A stretch of 8,553 nucleotides of DNA, from contig CAUZSM010000070.1 in the NCBI GenBank assembly GCA_963582685.1, positions 1 through 8,553 of the forward strand, written 5' to 3'. The position numbers and the translations under genes were made by a program. Below, one piece after another: positions 1 through 6,181 of this stretch (position 1 is its first letter; the number at the start of each line of letters is the position of its first letter). Origin of the DNA: CAUZSM01 sp963582685 (GTDB lineage Archaea; Thermoplasmatota; Poseidoniia; Poseidoniales; Thalassarchaeaceae). Below the pieces are notes generated by a model. That model searched no databases, was not told the origin of the DNA, and worked only from the letters and a program-made list of their open reading frames with translations.

Positions 1-2347
1 GGTAAATGTTGGAAAGATGCACCTTGAACAAGGTATCCCACAACTCGTCGTAGCCGCTGTCTTGGTCAAGCCCATACCACCAGAACCAATCGCTTCCCTC
101 AGCGATGTACAGGCTCTCCCAAGCCGTATCAAGTCCAGAGTGAGTTGGATTGTCAACCTCGAAATCAACCAATGCTTGGCGAGCCTCAACCAGTCGCTGC
201 CAGCCGAGGCTCTCCTCGGCCTCTCCGGCCCATGTGGAAAGAGTCCCATCAATCCATGAGCCGGTGCCAATGGTCTGGATGTGAGGGAGTGTCAGATTCT
301 TGGCAAGGAATTCAGAGGGTGTGGTCGTGACAATCGTCGGGTGAGTGGACAGACGAGAATACCACTCTTGCATGAATGGACGGCCGTTGTCGTGATGCTG
401 GAAATCTGACATGAACATCCAGTTCTCACCGTCGAGCGCAACAGTGAGCAAATGCTCGCTCGGGTCCTTGCCCTCATCGAGCAACTGCTGGCGCACATTG
501 TCGACATAGGACACGAAATCAGAGGCGGCTGCCTGCGGTGTCATAGAGCCATACTGGAAGGCGATTCGGTCGGAAATCACTCGGTCACGGAATATCGTTG
601 CAACCTCACCACCGTCCGCTCCCGTTACTATCCAAGGCGTCGCTAGATTGCTGGCAATGGAGGTGTCAATCTCTTGTCCGTTCATGTCAGTAGATTCAGC
701 CAAGTTCACCTCATCTGTGGCCATCCATTGGATTCCGACATCGGCGACCGGTTGCACCATCGCGGGACTTACCGATTGTTCAGAAGGCCACATGCCTGTC
801 GGACGGAAACCAAGTTCGTCCTCAAACAGGTCCATGCCATTCTCAAGATGTGAAGTGACATCTTCTGGCCACGAATCCTTGTTTACCCTGATTCCATCCT
901 CAAAGGTCCAGCCATCCATCATCAGCAGCGGCATGATAGGATGATAGTACGGTGTTGTGGTCAATTCCACTTGACCTGTGCCGGCTAGTTCAGAGTACAT
1001 CGGCAGCACGTTGGCCATCTGCGAAGATTGTGCGTCCACGACATAGGTCAGGTCAGCCACAGAATACTGCCCGTTCTGCTCAAACAGTGAGATTAGCCCC
1101 TCATCACGATGGCTAGCGTTGTATTCGCCAAGCACATAATCGGGGCTGAACTGATACAGATACCACAGCACTTGCAAATCAAGGAAATCCTGTGGCGCGA
1201 GCAGGTCATCATCCATGATTGTCGCAGGCTTCAGGTTGTGTCGAGTCATGCCGTAAATCTCCGAGTAACGAAATGCACTCGGATACAACCATCCTAATTT
1301 TGAGTCATCAGAGGTTACGTTGTAAATCCAACCGGAGTTCCAGAACGATTGGAATTGCATGGTATGAAGTTCAAGTTCGGTGGCGTTTGGATAACTTCCT
1401 TCTTCCCAAGAGCGGCGAGCGATATCGGTGTGGACATCGAGCGTTGAATTATCGGTGTAATCAACCAACTGCTCGATGAGAGATGGCACCAAATTGTAGG
1501 TTACTTTGGTATCGGTGCCGGCAAGGATTCCGGGGCTATCCACGTATTCCGTCATCGCGTGAACTCGCACCCAAGGCATCTCGTACATACCGGTGAGCTT
1601 GTTCTTGTAATAGGGCTGATGTTGATGGAAAACTATGGCAAGATTCAGCGCGTCGTCCACTTTGTTCACGCTTCCAGAAAAATCCACAACGGGTGTGTAT
1701 CCAGGCGTTTGTTCGACCGTTCTGTCAGCAATCACATACGCGTGCGTGAAGGTCTCGGCACCATTATTGGAAGCGGGATTTTCAGATGGGAATGATGCCC
1801 AAACATTGCCTTCATCCTGCCACTGCGCCCATGCCAATACTGCGAAACTGATGGGGGAACCGATGTTAGCCCAAGGAATGGAAATCTCTGTATTTTGATT
1901 ACCAGACCAGCCGGCATATGCAGAAACACCAGTCTGGTCCGCTGCAACCCAACCAGATCCATCATAGGTCTGCAAGGAGAAATACGACAAATCCTCAAGC
2001 ACGAAAGCGAAGTCAGCAGAATACGGTAGAGTCTGGGTAAGATCCCACTGTTTTGAGAGAGGGCTGCCACCGTCGGTGGTGTTCAGATATACGAATAGGT
2101 CAGCCCCTTCACTCGTGCTTGCCCAATCAGTTCCTTGCCACGCAAAAAACAGGTGACTAGCATTCCATGTCATTCGGAATTGTATCGACGAATTGGAATC
2201 TATGTCAATTAGCGTATCTGAGTCCCAGTCCGACAGGTCGCCATCGATGGTAATGTCATCGGGGGTTGCACCGCCCACTGCGCCGAGCAATACTGGTACC
2301 AGCAGTAAAAGCACTGCGAAAATAACTGGTCGGCGGCTGCGCTGCAT
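1..2347 (-). CDS. Secreted GH57 glycoside hydrolase (alpha-amylase/amylopullulanase type), C-terminus cut by window edge
   Basis: An uninterrupted minus-strand frame of 782 codons runs off the left edge with no stop. Residues 1-27 are a signal peptide: basic MQRSRRP, then a Leu/Val-rich core. Residues about 30-215 form a beta-rich domain opening with ITIDGDLSDW, which resembles CBM9/DOMON-like carbohydrate-binding modules. The GH57 catalytic domain starts near residue 235. Motifs seen are HQHQPY (241-246), GMWPSEQS with E523 as likely nucleophile, VALDGENWM with D639 as likely acid/base, SWIDG (697-701) followed by STWAGEAEES, and a terminal motif YDELWDTLFKVHLSNIY at the edge. This motif set fits the amylopullulanase-like branch of GH57 better than the 4-alpha-glucanotransferase or branching-enzyme branches. 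The enzyme should hydrolyse starch- or glycogen-type alpha-glucan outside the cell, feeding the cytosolic MalQ and phosphorylase encoded next to it. ATG 2347 was chosen because it opens the signal peptide; an in-frame TTG at 2374 is an alternative. Exact linkage specificity (alpha-1,4, alpha-1,6 or both) cannot be read from the sequence. Confidence 0.9.
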   Translation of the reverse strand, partial: MQRSRRPVIFAVLLLLVPVLLGAVGGATPDDITIDGDLSDWDSDTLIDIDSNSSIQFRMTWNASHLFFAWQGTDWASTSEGADLFVYLNTTDGGSPLSKQWDLTQTLPYSADFAFVLEDLSYFSLQTYDGSGWVAADQTGVSAYAGWSGNQNTEISIPWANIGSPISFAVLAWAQWQDEGNVWASFPSENPASNNGAETFTHAYVIADRTVEQTPGYTPVVDFSGSVNKVDDALNLAIVFHQHQPYYKNKLTGMYEMPWVRVHAMTEYVDSPGILAGTDTKVTYNLVPSLIEQLVDYTDNSTLDVHTDIARRSWEEGSYPNATELELHTMQFQSFWNSGWIYNVTSDDSKLGWLYPSAFRYSEIYGMTRHNLKPATIMDDDLLAPQDFLDLQVLWYLYQFSPDYVLGEYNASHRDEGLISLFEQNGQYSVADLTYVVDAQSSQMANVLPMYSELAGTGQVELTTTPYYHPIMPLLMMDGWTFEDGIRVNKDSWPEDVTSHLENGMDLFEDELGFRPTGMWPSEQSVSPAMVQPVADVGIQWMATDEVNLAESTDMNGQEIDTSIASNLATPWIVTGADGGEVATIFRDRVISDRIAFQYGSMTPQAAASDFVSYVDNVRQQLLDEGKDPSEHLLTVALDGENWMFMSDFQHHDNGRPFMQEWYSRLSTHPTIVTTTPSEFLAKNLTLPHIQTIGTGSWIDGTLSTWAGEAEESLGWQRLVEARQALVDFEVDNPTHSGLDTAWESLYIAEGSDWFWWYGLDQDSGYDELWDTLFKVHLSNIY

Positions 2348-2366
2348 CGGTTCTGCGAGTCTTGAT

Positions 2367-2386
2367 GGTGTCAAAGCCTTTGCACC
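2367..2386. promoter_or_regulatory. Near-palindrome in the divergent GH57/malQ promoter region (candidate operator)
   Basis: The gap between the two divergent genes is only 72 bp (2348-2419). In it, GGTG-T-CAAAG-C-CTTTG-CACC is a 9-bp inverted repeat around a single C, interrupted by one unpaired T at 2371. The perfect core CAAAGCCTTTG is at 2372-2382. It lies about 30 nt upstream of the GH57 ATG and 43 nt upstream of the malQ ATG, where a bound protein could affect both promoters. I could not place a convincing TATA box in the gap. That this is a regulator site is inference; it could be chance. Confidence 0.3.
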
Positions 2387-2388
2387 TC
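2383..2388 (-). promoter_or_regulatory. Possible ribosome binding site for an alternative TTG start of the GH57 gene
   Basis: On the minus strand GAGGTG lies 8 nt before an in-frame TTG (2372-2374). The ATG at 2347, which best opens the signal peptide, has no Shine-Dalgarno-like sequence in front of it. Starting at the TTG would add nine residues (first nine MTPSRLAEP) before the basic end of the signal peptide, which is still tolerable. The choice between the two starts is undecided. Confidence 0.3.
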
Positions 2389-2407
2389 GGTGGCTCAAGG
2401 GCACATA

Positions 2408-2413
2408 GGAGAG
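2408..2413 (+). promoter_or_regulatory. Ribosome binding site deciding the malQ start
   Basis: GGAGAG sits 6 nt before ATG 2420, a good Shine-Dalgarno match and spacing. This favours ATG 2420 over the in-frame ATG at 2390, which would add ten residues (MAQGHIGEYS) that the MalQ family does not need. The conserved family N-terminus (RRTGVLCHITSLPG) begins four residues after the 2420 start. Confidence 0.6.
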
Positions 2414-2419
2414 TATTCT

Positions 2420-3757
2420 ATGGCAGATAGGCGGACGGGCGTGCTATGCCACATCACCTCACTACCCGGCGAGGGAACGGTCGGCACTCTTGGTCCAGAC
2501 GCCTTCACCTTCGTTGATTTACTAGAGCAGGCCGGTGTGACGGTTTGGCAGATGTTGCCGGTAACTCCGCCGGACGAACACTCGTCACCATACGCCTCCA
2601 CCTCCGCCTTCGCCGGATGGACAGCCTTGTGCGACCCTTCGCTTTCGGTTGCTCCCGATGACCAAATGATTGCAACTTGGCTTTCCCAAAACTCCCACTG
2701 GGCTTGGGATTGGGCGCTATATGATGCGCTGAAGGCCGAGAATGACGGAGCATCATGGACAAAATGGCCTGAGCCAATCCGCCACCGGCAGGTCGAGGCA
2801 TTGCAGGCGGCGGGTACTCGGCTTGCAGAACAAATACGAGAGCGAATCGTAGAGCAGGTCAGATTTCACCGAGATTGGATGATTCTGCGGCACTACGCCG
2901 CTGAAAAGGGTGTGCGACTATTCGGTGACCTGCCGATATTCGTCGCCCACGATTCTGCCGATGTTTGGACCCGCCCGCATCTATTCCAACTCGATGAGGA
3001 CGGGCAGCCCAGCGTCGTTGCCGGCGTGCCGCCGGACTACTTTTCAGAAAATGGTCAACGATGGGGCACGGTTCTGTATGATTGGGATGCGCACAAGGCA
3101 GAGGATTGGACTTGGTGGCGGCTTCGGACAGCCCGAATCTGTGAGATGTTCGACATGGTCCGTATTGACCATTTCAGGGGATTTGAGTCGGCATGGGCAA
3201 TTCCAGCAAGCGCTTCAACGGCCAAAGAAGGTGAATGGCAGGATGGTCCGGGGGCTGACTTGCTATTCGCGCTCACAGAGGTTGCTGGACCGGTAGAAAT
3301 CATCGCGGAAGACCTCGGTATCATTCCTGAGTCAGTCATTGAACTGCGCCGCTGTCACGGATTGCTCGGAATGGCGGTTCTACACTTCGCCTTCGACGAC
3401 GAGAATCCAGACAACCCTCACCGTCCTGAGAACATTGGCTCCGACCAGATTGTGTACACGGGCACCCACGACAATGACACCACAATGGGATGGTGGCAAG
3501 ATTCGTCAAGCGAACGCAAGCAGAGGGTGAACAGTGAAGGATTGTCGGGTGAATCACCCTGTGACACGCTGATTAGACTGGCAGCCCAATCCTCGGCCCC
3601 ACTTGCAGTCATACCGATGCAAGACATACTCGAGTTAGGCAAACTGGCTCGAATGAATACACCGGGAACCACCGGTGGCAACTGGTCATGGCGTTTTGAC
3701 TGGTCCGACATCTCTGTGCAACGCTGGGAACGATTCGCGCAGTTGGTCAAGAGGTGA
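2420..3757 (+). CDS. malQ: 4-alpha-glucanotransferase (amylomaltase, GH77)
   Basis: A 445-residue cytosolic enzyme without a signal peptide, a little shorter than the usual roughly 500. MalQ transfers alpha-1,4-glucan segments between maltodextrins, releasing glucose and making longer chains suitable for phosphorolysis. The family landmarks appear in order: RRTGVLCHITSLPG at the N-terminus, SPYASTSAFAG (acceptor-side region), FGDLPIFVAHDSADVW, VAGVPPDYFSENGQRWG, RIDHFRGFESAW with nucleophile D250, IIAEDLGIIP with acid/base E297, YTGTHDNDT with the third catalytic aspartate D351, and the C-terminal ARMNTPGTTGGNWSWRF. All three catalytic carboxylates are present, so it should be active. It is divergent from the secreted GH57 and its 3' end overlaps the opposing transaldolase gene by 11 bp. 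The sequence resembles bacterial MalQ closely, so past transfer from bacteria is possible but untested. Confidence 0.95.
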   Translation: MADRRTGVLCHITSLPGEGTVGTLGPDAFTFVDLLEQAGVTVWQMLPVTPPDEHSSPYASTSAFAGWTALCDPSLSVAPDDQMIATWLSQNSHWAWDWALYDALKAENDGASWTKWPEPIRHRQVEALQAAGTRLAEQIRERIVEQVRFHRDWMILRHYAAEKGVRLFGDLPIFVAHDSADVWTRPHLFQLDEDGQPSVVAGVPPDYFSENGQRWGTVLYDWDAHKAEDWTWWRLRTARICEMFDMVRIDHFRGFESAWAIPASASTAKEGEWQDGPGADLLFALTEVAGPVEIIAEDLGIIPESVIELRRCHGLLGMAVLHFAFDDENPDNPHRPENIGSDQIVYTGTHDNDTTMGWWQDSSSERKQRVNSEGLSGESPCDTLIRLAAQSSAPLAVIPMQDILELGKLARMNTPGTTGGNWSWRFDWSDISVQRWERFAQLVKR

Positions 3758-4418
3758 GCGAGCGACCTTCGGACTCCACTTCAGCCCAATCGGCCAAGAA
3801 CATCTCAATTCCTTGGTCGGTCAGCGGATGATTGGGTAATTGACGGAATACATTTGTTGGAATCGTGCAGGCATGCGCGCCTGCGAGCAAGCACTGTAGA
3901 ACATGTTCTGGTGAGCGAATTGATGCTGCGAGTACCTTTGTCTCAAGGTCAGGATACTGCGACCAAACTTGCATCAGGTCCCGAATCAACTGCATTCCAT
4001 CACCACCTGTATCATCGATACGACCGATGAATGGTGAGACGTATGTTGCACCTGCCTGCGCTGCCAGCAAAGCCTGTGCAGCACTGAAAACAAGTGTCAC
4101 ATTGGTGCCGATACCGTCCTTGGATAATTCACGGGTGGCAGCCAACCCTTCCGGGGTGCAAGGCACCTTGATGATCACATTCTCTGGCAACTGGTCCTTG
4201 AGGGCGTGCGCCTCTGCCAGCATTCCCTCGGTATCGGTAGCAGTTACCTCGGCAGAAATCGGTCCATCACACAGCTCAGCAATTTGTCGTACAGTCTCGA
4301 CGAAATCACCTCCAGCACGCCGAATAAGAGTCGGATTAGTCGTCACGCCGTGCAATACTCCCCAAGCAGCAATCTCAGCAACTTCGTCGACCACAGCAGT
4401 GTCTAGGATGAACTCCAT
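3747..4418 (-). CDS. talC: Small transaldolase, TalC/fructose-6-phosphate aldolase family
   Basis: A 223-residue protein, matching the 210-220 residue class of small transaldolases and fructose-6-phosphate aldolases. It is a class I aldolase TIM barrel. The N-terminus MEFILDTA carries the conserved catalytic Asp (D6). GVTTNPTLI follows at 24-32, then SAEV at 55-58, IIKVP with Schiff-base lysine K84, GTNVTLVFSAAQA, and YVSPFIGRIDD, which contributes to phosphate and substrate binding. It most likely moves a dihydroxyacetone unit between sugar phosphates in the non-oxidative pentose phosphate pathway. Aldol cleavage of fructose-6-phosphate is the alternative, and the two activities are hard to tell apart by sequence. 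ATG 4418 is chosen because the family starts right before this aspartate. Its setting between malQ and the phosphorylase gene suggests a link between glucan-derived hexose phosphate and pentoses. The stop lies inside the malQ coding end. Confidence 0.9.
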   Translation of the reverse strand: MEFILDTAVVDEVAEIAAWGVLHGVTTNPTLIRRAGGDFVETVRQIAELCDGPISAEVTATDTEGMLAEAHALKDQLPENVIIKVPCTPEGLAATRELSKDGIGTNVTLVFSAAQALLAAQAGATYVSPFIGRIDDTGGDGMQLIRDLMQVWSQYPDLETKVLAASIRSPEHVLQCLLAGAHACTIPTNVFRQLPNHPLTDQGIEMFLADWAEVESEGRSLTS

Positions 4419-4419
4419 C

Positions 4420-4455
4420 GGAGGGTTTCGGGTGCTATTCCTCCTTCAAACCTCC
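4420..4455 (-). promoter_or_regulatory. Possible leader hairpin with looped Shine-Dalgarno upstream of talC
   Basis: In the talC-strand RNA, GGAGGUUU (4455-4448) can pair with AAACCCUCC (4428-4420) to give eight pairs with one bulged C. The stem ends one nucleotide before the AUG at 4418. The loop holds AAGGAGGAAU, the only strong Shine-Dalgarno sequence in the leader, about 20 nt from the AUG and so too far for normal use. The loop GGAGG could also pair with the CCUCC beside the AUG. I see no in-frame start closer to it. The pairing is visible; a control function is inference. Confidence 0.3.
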
Positions 4456-4490
4456 CCAAAACAGCCACATGCAGGGAACTTCGGAGTGAG

Positions 4491-4500
4491 TCATAATCAT
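4491..4500 (+). promoter_or_regulatory. Candidate TATA-like element for the phosphorylase gene
   Basis: TCATAATCAT is the only clearly AT-rich stretch in the divergent talC/phosphorylase gap (4419-4531). Its centre is about 27 nt upstream of the TTG at 4523 and 36 nt upstream of the ATG at 4532, the usual archaeal TATA position for a leaderless or very short-leader transcript. On the other strand it reads ATGATTATGA and could equally serve talC with a leader of roughly 50 nt. The assignment is tentative. Confidence 0.3.
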
Positions 4501-4531
4501 AGGGCGGTGCGAGCGGCTCGATTTGAGTGAC

Positions 4532-6181
4532 ATGAGCGTCGCCTACCTGAGCGCGGAAATCGGGCTGGAATCCGACCTTCACACCTATTCTGGTGGGCTG
4601 GGAGTGCTTGCAGGTGACCACATCAAATCGGCTGCTGACGCTGACCTATCTATGGTCGCAGTAACCCTTCTTTACCGACAGGGATACGGTCGCCAGCACT
4701 TGGATACTGATGGTAATCAGACAGAAACCTACGGTGAGATTGACCCGCATGAATTTCTCACCGATACTGGCTTGGAAATCGCGTTACCGCTCGATGGTAC
4801 TACACTGCATTCGCGGATTTGGCATACTGAAGTGAAGGGAGTTTCCGGTAGTTCGGTTCCGGTTTTCTTCCTCGATACACGACATCCCGGCAACGCACCT
4901 GAACACGCTTCGCTCGGCGATAGATTGTATGGCGGCGGAGATGAGACCAGAATCCGTCAGGAGTTCCTGCTCGGCGTCGGTGGAATCAGGGCGCTGAAAG
5001 TTCTCGGGCATTGGCCATTGGATGGCTTGCATATGAACGAGGGTCATTGCACATTTGCAGCACTGGAGATGCTTGCACAAGGTTGGACTCGTGATGAACT
5101 GCGACGACGCTGTCTATTCACAACCCACACGCCTGTACCCGCTGGCCACGACCGGTTTGATTGGAGAGAGGTTGAGGGGGTTTTGGGTGATTTGCTGCCC
5201 AATGATGCGCGCGAGTTGTGTATCGCTGCTAATGACCCGGAGAATGGGCGCAGTTGCTCGATGAGCCATCTGGCAGCGGCTCTAACTGACAACATGAATG
5301 CGGTATCCAATCTCAATGCCTGGGTGACCTCATCGATGTTTGAGGGCAAGCATATCGAGCCGATTACCAACGGTGTCCATCATCTGACTTGGACTTCACC
5401 TCCTATGGCCACTCTCTACGATGAGCAGCTGCCCGGCTGGCGCAGAGACCCAGCGATTCTCGCTCACGCAGGGCGGGTTCCAGATTCAGCACTCAAGGCA
5501 GCACGGGCTGAGGCGCGAGCGGTGCTGCGCGATTTGGTTGCAGTCACTACCGGAGTTCAACTTGAGCAGCAGCGACTCACCATTGGATTCGCTCGCCGCT
5601 TTGCCACCTACAAGCGTGCCAATCTCATCTTTTCCGACATTGAACGCTTGCGTGAAATCGGCGCGGGGCGCATCCAATTCGTCTTCGCAGGCAAGGCTCA
5701 TCCAAAGGATGAGGGGGGCAAGCAGTTGATTCGGGACATCTTTGAGGGTGCCGCCCACGTAGCCGACGAGATTCCAGTCGCTTTTCTTGAGGACTACTCT
5801 ATGGCGACAGGCTTGGCGATGACCGGCGGTGTAGACATCTGGCTGAACAACCCGGTTCGCCCAATGGAAGCAAGCGGAACCAGCGGTATGAAAGCGGCCA
5901 TGAATGGCGTACCCAACTGCTCGATTCTGGACGGATGGTGGCCTGAGGCCTGCGAACATGGCGTCAATGGCTGGGCAATAGGTGCGGCTGAAGATGAGCG
6001 AGACGATATGAGGGATGCGGACAGCCTGTATCGCATACTCAGGGATGAGGTACTGCCCGCTTGGGAGCAGAGCAACGGCCACTGGACAGGGATGATGCGA
6101 GCCGCTATCATTACCAGCGCACGGTATACCGGAGCACGAATGATTAGTGATTATAGTCGATTTTACGACTCATTTCACTGA
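4532..6181 (+). CDS. glgP: Alpha-glucan (maltodextrin/glycogen) phosphorylase, short GT35 form
   Basis: A 549-residue cytosolic PLP enzyme that phosphorolyses alpha-1,4-glucans to glucose-1-phosphate. Motifs in order: VAYLSAEIGLES at the start, TYSGGLGVLAGDHIKSAADA, HMNEGHCTFAALEM, TTHTPVPAGHDRF, NGVHHLTW, IGFARRFATYKRANL, FAGKAHPKDEGGKQLI, PVRPMEASGTSGMKAAMNG with PLP-binding K454, and ILDGWWPEACEHGVNGWAIG. This is the TIGR02094-type archaeal/bacterial branch rather than the classic rabbit/E. coli type. It begins where longer relatives (about 840 residues) have already finished an N-terminal DUF3417-like region, and it also ends early, so this is a compact core enzyme. It is not truncated, since all conserved blocks are present. 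The start is ATG 4532; an in-frame TTG at 4523 adds only three residues, and GAGTGA (4525-4530) is too close to the ATG to be an ordinary Shine-Dalgarno. Its 3' end overlaps the PKD protein gene by 7 bp. Confidence 0.93.
   Translation: MSVAYLSAEIGLESDLHTYSGGLGVLAGDHIKSAADADLSMVAVTLLYRQGYGRQHLDTDGNQTETYGEIDPHEFLTDTGLEIALPLDGTTLHSRIWHTEVKGVSGSSVPVFFLDTRHPGNAPEHASLGDRLYGGGDETRIRQEFLLGVGGIRALKVLGHWPLDGLHMNEGHCTFAALEMLAQGWTRDELRRRCLFTTHTPVPAGHDRFDWREVEGVLGDLLPNDARELCIAANDPENGRSCSMSHLAAALTDNMNAVSNLNAWVTSSMFEGKHIEPITNGVHHLTWTSPPMATLYDEQLPGWRRDPAILAHAGRVPDSALKAARAEARAVLRDLVAVTTGVQLEQQRLTIGFARRFATYKRANLIFSDIERLREIGAGRIQFVFAGKAHPKDEGGKQLIRDIFEGAAHVADEIPVAFLEDYSMATGLAMTGGVDIWLNNPVRPMEASGTSGMKAAMNGVPNCSILDGWWPEACEHGVNGWAIGAAEDERDDMRDADSLYRILRDEVLPAWEQSNGHWTGMMRAAIITSARYTGARMISDYSRFYDSFH

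Noticed and set aside
17..2408. Several short plus-strand frames (up to 98 codons) and a 112-codon minus-strand frame in the left quarter
   Set aside because: All lie within the continuous GH57 minus-strand gene in other frames and lack start signals or motifs.
2390..2419. MalQ starting at ATG 2390
   Set aside because: ATG 2420 has a good Shine-Dalgarno (GGAGAG, 6 nt away) and the conserved N-terminus starts right after it.
3865..4530. A 221-codon plus-strand frame opposite the transaldolase gene
   Set aside because: It is Ser/Ala/Pro-rich with no recognisable motif and is antisense to a clearly conserved talC.
5486..6082. A 198-codon minus-strand frame inside the phosphorylase gene
   Set aside because: It is antisense to conserved glgP motifs, including the PLP-lysine region, and shows no protein-like features.
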